This document shows positions 36,401 through 50,500 of a DNA stretch of 64,000 bases, piece after piece. Source of the stretch: Lingula anatina (taxonomy: Eukaryota; Brachiopoda; Lingulata; Lingulida; Lingulidae); assembly GCF_001039355.2 (NCBI RefSeq), contig NW_019774014.1:314539-378538 (forward strand). The letters are read 5' to 3'. Under the pieces are notes generated by a model. The model was not told the DNA's origin, made no database searches, and saw nothing but the letters and a program-made list of their open reading frames with translations. Position 1 is the first letter of the stretch; each line of letters begins with the position of its first letter. The translations under genes and the position numbers were made by a program.

Positions 36401-39400
36401 CTTACTTTCTGCACAACAATTAGCGGCAGAAAAATAATTAATACACCAATAAGATGCCGACAGAAGCCACAACATAAACTTAATGCATGGTTAATGTTAG
36501 TGTGAATGTACTACTGTATGTATGTATTATTATTATGGTGGTTTTAAAGCAAACAGTTTGTTGAAATCACATTAGGAGTTATTGTCACTCCTGTACTATT
36601 ACAATGGCAACATGCTGGGGTAGCACAAAAAACTTGCCAATTTAGCCAAGTGCTAAAACTGACTTAAACTGGCAAAACAAAGTAGGGTTCATTGGACTTG
36701 TTTTAGTCAAATATACACTATTTTGCAGAAGAAAAGTAAAGAAAAAGTAATGATTTGGCTCAGTAAAAAAAAAAACTGCCAGCGCTACCCCAGAGTTGAT
36801 CATTCCAGGCGTGTGCTGTATATAGCGATAAGCAACCACAGGCAGTGATGTTATTTACCTCTCAAATGGCTCTCGTTTGATGTAGTTCTCGCGGACATAG
36901 TCCAGAAGCTGTTTCTGGGTTTTACCACTGTACCTGTGGATTGAATAAAATATATTCCTTAAGAATAAACATGTGTCCCTTAAAATAAACATATATCCAT
37001 TAAAAATAAGTCATTTCATATGCAGGGCTTTTGGGACATTCTAGTATTGTTCTCTTGGTTTACTATCAACCACCTTGATTTTTTCAATTATGGGCCCCGT
37101 GTGATATTTTGTTCAGTATGTTCCCAATTTTGGCTTTATCATCACTTGCTGTATCTAATGTTCACTGATATAAATCCCCATTTATACATGTGACTATGAG
37201 CATTTTGCAAGAAAACATTTTCCATCTTTTAGGTATGATACAAAACACAAGACCCCTTAAAGTCAACCTCGAGCAAATAGTTCACAAATTCTAAGCTTTC
37301 AAACAAGGACCTTTTAAGTGTTAACTGAGGACCACAGCGGTTATCTTATTACAAAGCAATTCCTAATACTTTTATTCAAATTGAAGCTTGCAGCTTGATC
37401 AATGAAATGCTGTATACCATACCTAAATGAAGAACCTCTACTAATGACCCGTGTCTTATGTCTCGGGATGGTCCTCACTGACTGGCAGCGGAAGAAAGCA
37501 TGGTGCTCGATACTCTTTTTCCAGAAATTCTTACATTCATCTCTAGAGTCAAAACAGAACTCTACTGTGTCCTTGTGATAGCCCTGGAGAGACAGGAAAT
37601 ATGGCAATATATTTATTAGACATCCGGGTGTTCCTGTACTATGACAATTTCAATGTTGCATGTGAAAGGTGTGACGGTGGTGAGTGTGTTAGTTATAACA
37701 GTGGTGTGTGTGTCAGATGTTAGTGTAATTATGTTCAGTATTCCAAACAATCAGAGAAGAATTTCATCAGCTGTGTTATGTTATAAGAATGATGTAATTT
37801 TTCTTCAATCAACAACTAGGGGGTAAAAAATCTCAATATTAGCTGTTGACTGAAGAAAAATTACATCATTCTTCCGAACAATGACTACTCACATATCCCT
37901 CAGGATGGAGTTTGATCAGAAACTTCCGTCTCTTAAAGCTTAGTTTGCGTATCTTGGCCCAGGAGAAGGTATTAATCTTGGTGGAGTTCTGGAACACCAT
38001 GATGCCCAGGTGGGCCACTGCCAAGTTCAGGGGAACACCTTCGTTGTCCTGGAAACAGCAAACACTGTCATTAGTCTTGGGGGATTGGAGGGGGGTGGTG
38101 CAGATCTTTTTACTAAAACTGTCTAGGCAAAACAGTCAACTAACTATTGTCTGCTAAATGAATACAAAATGGTAGTACTGTAATGATATAAAACGCTGTA
38201 TTGACAAGATGTCAGATGTAACTTTACCTTGGCTGGGTGCATGCGTAGTCCATACAGCTCCACTTTCCTGGCTGTGTCCAGCAGATTGAAGTCTGCCTCA
38301 GCTGGTGTTTGACCACTAGAAATATAGGTATTAACACTTCTTTAGTGAAACTCCAGCTGACTAAGTTTTTTCGTACTTTCTTATATATGGAAAAAATCAT
38401 CACCAAAAATTCAGCAGTTCAAAACTATACTATGTGATCTGTTCACAAAGTATTGTGAAGACACTGTGTCTGGTCTAGGAGTGAAATCTTAAAGCAGCCA
38501 AAAAATCAGACAGACCATTTCCCCATACAAACCTCCCTTTAACTGCACGCAAAAACCAATACAAGATAAAATATGAACAAGGGCAGCAGCTTTGTGTGGA
38601 CGACTTTGTCTGCACTTAATTAGAATCTGGAGAGTCTCCAGTGCTCTGCCCCCCTCAGGGACCTAATCCGTGAAGTGATTACCTGCCTGACAGGTAATCA
38701 ATATCCCAGGCAGCAGAAAAAGACAGTACAACTAGTGTTTTCACACCAGGATCAATAGTGTGTGAAAAACATAACCAGACCTAGGTGCAGGAAAGTAGCA
38801 CCAATGGCACAGAAGAGAGGTTTTCTAATAATTGGAGAGCAATGTTATGTCGGCAGGACAAACACCATATCAATGTAAGTAACAACAGGGGAGCAATGTT
38901 ATATCAGCGGGACACACACCATAACAATGTAAGTAATAACAGGGGAGCAATGTTATATCAGTGGGACAAACACCATAGCAATGTAAGTAATAACAGGGGA
39001 GCAATGTTATCTCAGCGGGACACACACCATAACAATGTAAGTAATAACAGGGGAGCAATGTTATATCAGCAGGACACACACCATATCAATCTAAGTAATA
39101 ACAGGGGAGCAATGTTATATCAGCGGGACAAACACCATATCAATGTAAGTAATAACAGGGGAGCAATGTTATATCAGCGGGACAAACACCATATCAATCT
39201 AAGTAATAACAGGGAGCAATGTTATATCAGCGGGACAAACACCATACCAATGTAAGTAATAACAGGAGCATAATGTTATATCATTGCGATACTCACCATA
39301 CCAATGTAAATGATATCAGGAGAGCATCAGCGGGACACACACCATGTTAGTGCAAGTAATAACAGGGGAGTAATGCTATATCAGTGGGGAAACACCATAT

Positions 39401-39715
39401 CAATGTAAGTAGCTCAGGGGAGTAATGTTATATCAGTGGGACAAACACAAATATCAGTGTAAGTAATAACACAGGGATATATAACAGATAAATACTATAA
39501 CACTGGGAATTACAGCAGACAAAGTAGTATTTTACACCTGAGCAGTAGATGTGGTACTTACAGCAGAGTCTTGTGGTACTCCATCACCTTCACCTCCAGC
39601 TCATCTGTCTGGTTGGGAACAAAGTGGAAGGTCTGCAGATAGGTGTGGTCCAGGTAGTCCTCCTCCAGGAAGTCACCTATCTCAGCTGAAACACACAAAT
39701 ACAAACAGTTATACT

Positions 39716-39759
<44 letters not shown>

Positions 39760-42700
39760 GGGGGGGGGGGTGAGAGAGAGAGAGAGAAAGAGAAGTCCTC
39801 CTCCATGAAGTCACCTATCGCGGCTAAAACACAGAAATACAAACATATGCAATGAAATGTGTGTGCTGGAACACACAAATACGAATAGTTATAATTATCT
39901 GGCTGCTTTAACTTATATGAGAGAAAGAGGAAGAGAGAGAGGAAGTCACCTGTCTCAGCTGGAATACGCAGATACAAACAGTTATAATTATCTAGCTGCT
40001 TTATCTTATATATATGAAAAGAGAGAGAAGACCTCCTCCAGGAAGTCACCTATCGCGGCTAAAACACAGAAATACAAACATATGCAATGAAATGTGTGTG
40101 TGTGCATGCGTGCGTGAGAGAGAGAGAGAGAGAGAGATACCTTGAGCAATGTAAGCTGCCAGAAGAGCTGCAGTGTTTTCATTACAGGGAAGGATGCCTT
40201 GGTTTAGGTCCCTCTTCACTTGTAAGGCAAACAAATATCTGAAACAAATTATAAGAACAATAATCTATATATATTCAATTCAGTGCTATCTATCTTTCTG
40301 ACAAATAATGCATTCTTAAGAATAACAATGACACAGTGTATAAAATATAGATCTCCATAAAATCCATAGATAGTTTTCATAACAGTAAATCAGTGTGGCA
40401 TTTCCACCACCCATAAACATTCAATTGTGACCTTCACCTTGTGAACTCTTCCTCCAGGAGGCCGGGGTCTGGGGTGTAGAACTTGACACTAAACCTGAAG
40501 GTCAGGTTATGGTGGCTGCTCACCTGCTTCAGGATCAGCTTCTCTGGGTCTAGCCAGTACTGAAATACACAGGGCACACCTGTCAACTTAAACAATTTTC
40601 TACATATTTTACAAATAGTTATATAAGTGCCTTCCATAAAAGATTTATTTATTTTCTGAAAATGTTTCAAAAAATTTCCTGTCACTGTACCTGTACCCCA
40701 TTCTGGCCGGTGAACTCCAGGTCGAAGTAGTCCGACTCCACCAAGTTGAGGTGGCGAATAACTTGATCTCTGAGCAGACTTCCTGTGGCCTTGACCTGGA
40801 AACATAAGACTAACATGAAACCGTGATAGGGTGAGACTGGAAAGGAGGGGGGGGCAATCAGGTATCCCTAGGGACATCCATCCCATGCCATATAAGACTA
40901 AGAGAAAGGGGAATAGGCATCCCTTGTGTTGTGATGTCTGCCCCATTTCATTTAAGACCGAGGGAAGACCAGGTTTCCCTGGGGAAATCTACCCATTTCA
41001 TATAAAGCTGAGGTGGAAGGGACCAGGTATCCCTGGTGATGTCTGCTCCATTTTATATAAGGCTAATTGGGGAGTGGACGGGGTCAGGTAGCCCTTGGAT
41101 GTCTGCGCCATTTCGTAGGACGCTAATGGTGGAGGGGACCGGGTTTCCTTGGAAATCTCTACCCCATTCTAGCTTCTCTGGAGACTAGCTCTGCAGACTA
41201 GGTCTTAAGCCTCAGCTAACTTTAGGTCTAAAATGAGTTTGTCATCCCTTTCCCTGTAGAGAAGTACACAACACACATGACCAAATTATATATATCTACT
41301 AATTTTATTAAACAAGNTAACAGGGGAACAATGTTATATCAGCGGGACACGCCATAATACTGTAAGTAATAACAGGAGCATAATGTTATATCGTTGCGAT
41401 ACTCACCATACCAATGTAAATGATATCAGGAGAGCATCAGCTGGACACACACCATGTTAGTGCAAGTAATAACAGGGGAGTAATGTTATATCAGTGGGGA
41501 AACACAAATATCAGTGTAAGTAATAACACAGGTATATATAACAGATAAATACTATAACACTGGGAATTACAGCAGACAAAGTAGTATTTTACACCTGAGC
41601 AGTATATGTGGTACTTACAGCAGGGTCTTGTGGTATTCCATCACCTTCACCTCCAGCTCATCTGTCTGGTTGGGAACAAAGTGGAAGGTCTGCAGATAGG
41701 TGTGGTCCAGGTAGTCCTCCTCCAGGAAGTCACCTATCTCAGCTGAAACACACAAATACAAACAGTTATACTTATCTGAGAGAGAGAGAGAGAGAGAGAA
41801 GTCCTCCTCCAGGAAGTCACCTATTGCAGCTAGAACACAGGAATACAAACACATGCTACGAAATGTGTGTGTGTGTGTATGTGTGTGTGTGCGTGTGTGT
41901 GTGTGTGTGCGTGCATGCGTGAGAGAGACAAGGCAGATGAGAGAGAGAGAGAGACAGATACCTTGAGCAATGTAAGCTGCCAGAAGAGCTGCAGTGTTTT
42001 CATTACAGGGAAGGATGCCTTGGTTTAGGTCCCTCTTCACTTGTAAGGCAAACAAATATCTGAAACAAATTATAAGAACAATAATCTATATATATTCAAT
42101 TCAGTGCTATCTATCTTTCTGCCAAATAATGCATTCTTAAGAATAACAATGCCACAGTGTATAAAATATAGATCTCCATAAAATCCACAGATAGTTTTCA
42201 TAACAGTAAATCAGTGTGGCATTTCCACCACCCATAAACATTCAATTGTGACCTTCACCTTGTGAACTCTTCCTCCAGGAGGCCGGGGTCTGGGGTGTAG
42301 AACTTGACACTAAACCTGAAGGTCAGGTTATGGTGGCTGCTCACCTGCTTCAGGATCAGCTTCTCTGGGTCTAGCCAGTACTGAAATACACAGGGCACAC
42401 CTGTCAACTTAAACAACTTTCTACATATTTTACAAATAGTTATATAAGTGCCTTCCACAAAAGATTTATTTATTTTCTGAAATATTTCAAAAAGTTAAAT
42501 GTCACTGTACCTGTACCCCATTCTGGCCGGTGAACTCCAGGTCAAAGTAGTCCGACTCCACCAAGTTGAGGTGGCGTATAACTTGATCTCTGAGCAGACT
42601 TCCTGTGGCCTTGACCTAGAAAAATATCACTGACGTTAAACCGTGATAAGATAAGACTGAAAAGAGGGGGGGGGATCAGGCATCCCTTGGGATGTCTGCC

Positions 42701-44482
42701 CCATGTCATATAAGACTGAGGGAAAACCAGGTTTCCCTGGGGACGTCTACACATTTCATATAAAGCTGAGGGGGAAGGAACCAGGTATCCCAGGCAATGC
42801 TTCACTTTATATAAGGCCAATGGAGGAGGGGACCGGGTTTCCTTGGAAATCTCTATCCCACTCTAGCTTCTCTGGAGACTAGCTCTGCAGACTAGGTCTT
42901 AAGCTTCAGCTAACTTTAGGTCTAAAATGAGTTTGTCATCCCTTTCCCTGTAGAGAAGTACACAACACACATGACCAAATTATATATATATATATCTACT
43001 AATTTTATTAAAAAAAAAACACAGCAGATAAACTGCTGAGAACATCACATCCATGCAGAAACGTGGGATAAAAACTTCATAGTAGAGATATGAACCATGG
43101 ACAAAAGTATATTGAAAACAACTACAAATTTTATTCACAAACCACTGCAGATAAACTGCTGACAAATTATATCTATGCAGAAATGTGGGTCTCCAGTGTA
43201 AAAAGTGCCAGATGGCGTCAGTGGTGACAGTGGGAATCGAACCCACAAAGTAATGTTATTCGGACATTATGAAACCCATTTTCAGCAAAGTACAGAACCA
43301 CAAGACTAGGCTGGCACATGAGTAAACAAAACAGAACTTTAATTTTATATACACAACAATGACAAGCAATCAACAGTTACAGGACTTTGTGTAAACAAAA
43401 TAAAGTACAGACAGTAGCAGAATACTGTGAGCAAACTATACATACTTTTTCCCATTTCCATAATGTAGTTTTAAACATGAATGAACAAAATGATAAAATG
43501 TATATGCTTAATAAGACCTTCAAGCTAATCCAAAAGACTGACATAACATGATGTTCATCTGATATTTGATTGTGTTAATTTTCAGTATCAAAGACCCAAG
43601 GTATTCAGATAAAGTGTTAAGTTTGAATTGGCATAAATTCCCAGTCCATGTAAGTGTCAACACTCGAAATATAACCTAAGCACAGGGATAAAAATCACAC
43701 AGTAGAGGTATGAACAATGAACAAAAGTATATTGAAAACAACAATGGATTTTATTCACAAACCACAGCAGATAAACTGCTTAAAAAATCACATCCATGCA
43801 GAAACGAGGGTCTCCAGTGTAAAAAGTGCCAGATGGCGTCAGTGGTGACAGTGGGATTTGAACCCACAAAGTAATGTTTAACAGACATTATTGAAACCAT
43901 TTCAGCGAAGTAACCACGAGACTAGGCTAGCACATGAGTCATGCCAGGTAAACTTTACCATTCTATACACAACAGTCCTGTGGCGCAATCAATAGTCATG
44001 TGACCTTGTGTACACATCAGCTGACCTCCTACACATAAATAAACACAGTCGAGATTGTATACACTTTTAACTATACACAGTACAGGGCCTAAGGCCACAA
44101 ATACACATGCTTCCACACTCAAAAAGAGCCGATTATGGATCAGCTGGAATGCCTCTTGTACAAATACACATCAGTAATAACCAATATAAAAAAATATAAT
44201 GATTTTAATAATTTTATACATCAGTTATTCACAAAAGACCAGTAAGCTTGATCGTGAAGGTCCCAGTCAAAGATCACCATGCTTATCTTTATGAAAATAT
44301 CTGAATTGTGAAAGCAAATCTCACTTAATCCTTATCTTCATACTATAAATCTTATAGATGGCTTATAATCATGAGAGGGGGGGGGGGGGCATTTGAACTG
44401 ACAGCTCATCTTTTACATTGCCCCTTCAAATCGCTGGCAACCCTCATTGAGAATATCAGATCATGTTTCTTAATCTTTACTA

Positions 44483-44566
<84 letters not shown>

Positions 44567-47500
44567 ACATTAGGGTGACAAGCCAATATATGAACACAGA
44601 CATTTAGTAAATTCACTACAGCCAGAACTAGTTAACAATTCAGATGAAGCCTCAGCAATGAAAGGACAGGTCAGATAGTGGATTACATAGTCTTATTTGA
44701 CATTTAGCAGAATTATATCACCAAGTTTTATTTGACATTTAGCAGAATTATATCACCAACGAGGAAGATGTGACGATTTAATGCCTTTCCCCCTTTTTAC
44801 ATTACTATCTTATATATTAATGCGTAATTTATTAGGCTGCTCTATCAGATACATCAACATTTGAGATACCGTAATGGCAAGACTCACTTAAGTTCCTCAT
44901 CAGGACAGTAATTAACATGGAAATTAATTTTATTAATCATCAGTTAACTAGCATTGTAATATTGTGGTAATCACCAGTGTAGTACAACATTGGATAGCAT
45001 CTGAACATGAAGTTCTCGAGATACTGAGCTTGTACATGCTGTAATCAAAACTACCCTCATATGTATCTACATATCCTTAATGTTATTAGCTATTAAAGTG
45101 AACAGGGCTATGGAGTTCTCTGTACAGAGAGAGAACTGTAGAAGAGCACATTGATTCTAGCAGACATGACCCTGTACATCTATCATAACCTTGATGAATC
45201 TCAGGAGCTGTCAGAATTGAATTAAAAAACACGGAATTCCGCTTTTCCGTGGAAAAAGCTCATGTTTGCTACAGTGAACACAGCTATGGGGTGCCCTGTA
45301 CATAGTGCGAAATGTGGAAAAACCTAGAAAACCCAGTTATTAAAGTAAACAGAGCTATGGAGAGCCCTGTAGAAAGAAATGACTGTAGAAAGTGGGGCCA
45401 CAGTGATAACAGTGAACAGAGCTATGGAGTACCCTGTAGAGAGAGAGATGGCTGTCAGATATAGGAAGATATCATCTGAAGACCCCATCATGTTGATCAC
45501 AACAATCGGCACTAACACCACTCCTGTGCAGTAATTAGAAGATACCATCTCTTAACCGACCACAGAATACAATCTCTTCAGGTCAGCTAGCAGAGATAAT
45601 TGATGGTCACTTCTATTGTTGGACATAAAGGACATCTAGTTCAATATGAAGTCATTCAGTGTTGGTCATTACTAGCAGTGGTGAAAAGGGGAAAACAAGG
45701 ACTGTATCTTTGTCTTCTACCATGAGATTGTGAAGTATAAGAACATCAATGTACTCCTACTGTTAACAGAGCAAAGTGAAGGAACAGCAAGCAACCTCTT
45801 TTTTCTATATTCTAAGACAAGCAAGTGACCAAACAGCAAGCTATCTCATCTCTCTATATATTCTAAGACAAGTAAGTGAAGGGATGTTCAGCAAGCTATC
45901 TCATCTTTCTATATTTTAAGACAGGTAAGTGAAAAACCAGCCAGCTACCTCATCTTTCTATACAGTAATTACTTGACCTTTTCAATGGTGAAATTTGTGA
46001 TTTTACAGATTCTGATACTTTCTTTAAAATCATTATTTCTTAAAATCAGAATATTCCTATTTAGTGGTAGCAACAAATATAAAAACCAGGCTTCTCCATA
46101 CTTTTATTCTATGCAGTAAAAGCACCCCAAATGCTATAAATTGTGTGATTATAAAATTATGTGTCTGGAAGTTTGATAACTTTTACCCATTTATACATAA
46201 CCGTATTCTAAGACAGGTAAGTGAAAGACAGCAGAATCTCCCCACCAAAATGTTTTAATATATACTGACAGTCAATAAAAACGCATCATTTATTTATCAA
46301 ATAATATTTCAAGTTCCTTTGGCACATTAAGAAAATAAAAGTTTTGGTGTGAAATATGAAATAGTGGTCAGTCCACTCTCTTATGACCAAACAAGTGCAT
46401 TTGTACTCGTTTATATGGTTGGAATCGATTCTCGGTAAAAAAAGTACAACAAAGTTTTCTGATGCATTTTTATTGACTGTCAGTATATTATGTATTTCCC
46501 CCTATGAATAGCGTTTATTGTTCATGCAGTCTCGACTCTGCTTTGTCTCCTTTGATCCCGGCCTTTTGTAAAGTGCAGTATAACCTGCCAAACGGCAATA
46601 ATAACTCTGCTACAATACACATTTTATGCATTTTAGATGCCAAAAAGGGAGGTACCCCATTAAGTTATAAAATTTCCAGCACTATGTATTTTCCCTAGTC
46701 TGATGTGTATGCAGTCATGTCCTATACAAACAGGTTGATACTGCAGTACTCCCAGTGGCAGAACTGCAACAGTTATGCAAAAATACTTTGCTATGACTGG
46801 ATAAAAACTGCCGATGATTGAGATAAGTCAATTTGCATATATATATTAACTAGAAGATATCTTTTATTTCCAGTAACCTATGTTGAAAGACAAGATGCCC
46901 ACTAGCCAAGACTTGTGAGCAGCCAGTCACTGTCCATTTACAGCCATGATCTCAGTGGTCAGTTTGGTCATCTTGGTTACAATAGCCACTGGTCAGCACA
47001 TATGTGACAACCAAGACACACACAGGTGAGATCCCACATTTTTTCCTTGTTAACTTGTTTATGTGACAAGGTATATGTCTATAAGAAAAGAAAGAGCAAA
47101 ACTTTTGTTAATTCAGAATCAGCCTTTAACTGTATTTTCTTAACCATTAGCATTTAACTTTTCATTTGAGAAGGGGAAAAAACTGAAGACACTGAAAACA
47201 AAACTTCAGCACAATCATCCAATTCAAGAATTAAACAAGATCTTTTTTTCACATCCACCTCCAATTTTATTACATGAAGTCATTCACGCAGGCGTGTCCT
47301 GAGGTGACTAGACACAAAGAGGGGTCACAAAGTGCAGCACGACTAGACAGAAAGTTCTGATAGTCTCTTATCACTGTCTGTATCTTCACAGTGTCACAGA
47401 AAACAGTCACCCCAGCCCCCCACAGTCTGAACCTAGGTGATTAGGATAACTTATATAATTTGACAGAACAGACAATCTACATATAACAGATTAAATGATG

Positions 47501-50500
47501 GTATTTCTTGTAGATATTATACATAACATACCAATATACCGGGCTGCTGTGTTATCTATGATATTATAACTGTGTTGCCACAAAAAAAACAGACCTCTCC
47601 CCCCCCCCCCAAAACTCATACCTCATCTAAAAACCCAGGTATTGTGGAGATATCTCATGTCACCTGCACCTGTATGTTTAAGTTAAGTTTCAGACCCCCC
47701 TGCCTCCTCCCCACACTTCAGGTGAATGTTTAAGTCAGGGTTTTCCCAGGATTGGGAGGACAGGCCGTCCATAATTACCACCTGTAATTTCCTACAAAAT
47801 TTCTGAGAATCCAAGTATGCCTAAAGCCATCATATTTTCAAAAAAACAAAAAAAAAAAAAAAAAAAAAAGCATAAGCTGTCCAGTGATACTGGCAGCTGT
47901 CCAGATGACAGCTGGACGGTTTGCTGGTAAAACCCCTTGGTTTAAGTGTGTCTCATGTCACCAATGTCTATTCCAGGGCCAATCAACCTGTCACTTCTAT
48001 ACCAGATTACAGAGTGTATGTGTACGACCTCCCACCGCAGTTCACCTCTGACCTCCTGAACTGTGCCAATCTACGCAACTACTGCTTTGACCTGCGCCAC
48101 CAAGGCATGGGAGAGCAGCTGTACCAAGATGGCCCCCTGAGTATACGAGACACCCACCAGTTCTCACTAGAGGTCCTCATGCATCATAAACTCATGCACA
48201 GTACACGGCGCACAAACGACCCCAGTGAGGCGGACCTATTCTACATCCCTTTCTATAGTGCTCTTACATGTTTTTGCCGTCAGGGGGACTATGATCAGCT
48301 GGAGCAACTGTACGCATACCTGAGAGGTGAGTGGGGGGCGCACTTCCCCTCCAAGCCTCATTTTGGGATTCTGTCTAAGATAGAGCGTGAACAGTATTCT
48401 GTGAACTGTCCCACACTGAGGCACCCAGACAGCCGCCTGGTCACCTGGGTGGGGATAGAGCAGGAAGTGGTAGAAAACAACAGGAAGTACTATAACGTAA
48501 CAGGAGAGCTGGTTGTGGCCCCCTACCCCTCCTATGGACATTTTATACAGGGGGAGAATATCACCGCCCCCGCACTCCACTCCTGGCTGTACAACCACAC
48601 CAGGACAGTAAGGGTTTTCATGGCCGCAGGAGAACGCAGGTCTAATCCATTTCGTAACCTCATCTTGGATCAGTTCCCGCCTGCCATTGATGTAAGCTAC
48701 ACTGAGCACATGGTGGCAAGAGGCCATGGAGAGGAGACGGAGATGGTGTGGCTGAAGACACCAGAGTGCCAAGGCAGCCATAGGAATACCACCATGCTGT
48801 GGATGAAACATGCCACGTTCTGTGTACAACCATCAGGCGACTCACCAACGAGGAAATCTTTCTACGACGCCATCTTGTCTGGCTGTATTCCTGTGATATT
48901 TGAATTCAAAAACAAAGTGAAGTATCCTTTCAGTGCCAGCATTGACTACTCCAAGTTCACAGTCAGTATTCCAGAGGAGAACATCAAGGCAGGGGTCAGC
49001 ATCCTTCACGTCCTGAATAAGGTGACCAGTGACCAGATAAAAGACATGCAGAGACACCTGGTGGCTGTGGCACCACTGCTGCAGTACTCGTACCCTCCAC
49101 TCACTAGGGGGCACCACGATGCTGTAGACATGATACTCCACGAAATCGCAAAAAATGTTTTTCACAAAGATAACAGCACAGCAAATACAGCTGAGGGGAA
49201 TGAAGGCAATACAAATCAAACAATTCAGTCTAAAAATTTGGATCCTACATCTAATACACAGCCATTAGCCTCAAATTCCAGGGATTCCCATGATGAACTG
49301 TGATAATCATTACAACAATAATAACCAACTTTATAACTTGATTAAAATGGAACAAATGATCCAAATCAAGTGAAGGGTGCATTTTTCCAAAAAGGTTTAT
49401 TTTCGTCAAATAAAAATACAGCATTCAGTTTTAACTTAATTTAAATGGAAGATATGATACAATATAAAGCACTTATGTGTGTGAAGGTTGCATTTTTCCC
49501 AAAAAGGGAAAAATTATTTTTTGTCAAATAAAACAAAAGCATTTCAGAAATATTAGTTGTTTTTGAATAAATTACTCTTTCAAATGTTACTGCCCCCCCC
49601 CCCCCTCCCTTCCAAACTGATAATCACCTCCCATTTCAGACCTAGTGTGTTAGGTGAGACAGCACAGCCAGCACAATCCTCACCCAGTGCCGTCACTGCC
49701 ACCTGTCTGCTTACAACATGATAAAAAGTTCTCTAAGCCTGTCTAACAGCTAATTATTTAAAGATAAACATTCGCATTGAAATTTAAGTAATTTTATATC
49801 AGGAGGGTCAATTTCAAGTGCAAATTAACTTGATTTTCCTGAGAATTTTAAGTAGCTACCAGCTGAAGTCGGGTAAAAACTGGATCACATAACATACAGA
49901 TTTAATGGCCATATGGATTCCTTAATGCACAATCAAGCCAAGACATTCTAGCTAAGTACATTTATTCAACCGTTTGTGTTAGCCACTTGTGGAAGCATCT
50001 CACTTCAATGTTCCTTTCAATGTTAAATGGCCTAATATTGACAATACCATTCAATGTAATGTGACCAATACCTTCAATATTTTCTTTAAAATCCCTATAC
50101 TAAATCCTAATTAACTATGACGGCAACGGTTTTAGATAATAAAACTCCTCTCATCTTCAGTAGTTTGTAAAAACTTTAAACATGATTTTGCCAATGGTCC
50201 GACCCAAGAGAACTGCGGAATCCTATTGGATTTTGACTGGAGTTCGGGATTTGTTTACCATTGTAATACCATTAGACCAACAGAACTGTGTACACACTTC
50301 ATGAGACTGTTTGCTCTCTCACTCAGCACTCACCGTCAATGAGATAATATTGATGATGTTTTCCTTCCAGAAATCAATGTAAGGACACAGCAAACCCGAT
50401 CTGAGGTACAGCTTTTATCTACAGCATCGGCAGATAATGAGAAATAACTGACAGACCGTGACAAAAGAAACCAATTGTAAAAACAGCAGGTTCAATGGGG

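Larger units (their letters stand above)
39207..41316. repeat. Unmerged allelic overlap, copy 1 (FARP exons 2-5)
   Basis: Matches 41318-43010 along its length, including intron sequence, and ends exactly at the single N at 41317. Coding exons differ only by four synonymous substitutions; introns differ by SNPs, (GT)/(GA) tract length and minisatellite copy number. Interpreted as overlapping contig ends from two haplotypes. Confidence 0.88.
41318..43010. repeat. Unmerged allelic overlap, copy 2 (FARP exons 2-5)
   Basis: Second allele of 39207-41316. It starts at the N at 41317 in the middle of the minisatellite and continues into unique DNA after about 43010. Shorter than copy 1 because of fewer minisatellite and exon-edge units. 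Confidence 0.88.
42616..46873 (-). other. FARP intron 1, left part
   Basis: Contains two tRNA-derived SINEs (43.08-43.94 kb), a (CA)n tract at 44496-44564, a 36-bp direct repeat TTATTTGACATTTAGCAGAA x2 near 44695-44765, a degenerate repeat GTGAACAGAGCTATGGAGT x4 at 45.09-45.44 kb, and a roughly 60-bp tandem repeat (CAGCAAGCTATCTCATCT, AAGACAGGTAAGTGA) at 45.77-45.97 kb. No FARP exon seen here. Confidence 0.6.

Noticed and set aside
38785-39255. 156-codon plus-strand open frame
   Set aside because: Periodic peptide ([15 protein letters not shown]-type) from the 58-bp intronic minisatellite.
39207-43010. Genuine tandem duplication of FARP FERM exons
   Set aside because: Only synonymous differences, SNP-level intron divergence, boundary exactly at a single N, and exon 5 to exon 2 splicing is out of frame.
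43225-43320. tRNA gene on the minus strand
   Set aside because: B box is perfect but no acceptor or anticodon stem folds, and the tRNA-like part continues into a body shared with a second copy; SINE heads.
48236-49219. Minus-strand open frames over the GT47 exon
   Set aside because: Antisense shadows of a strongly supported coding exon.
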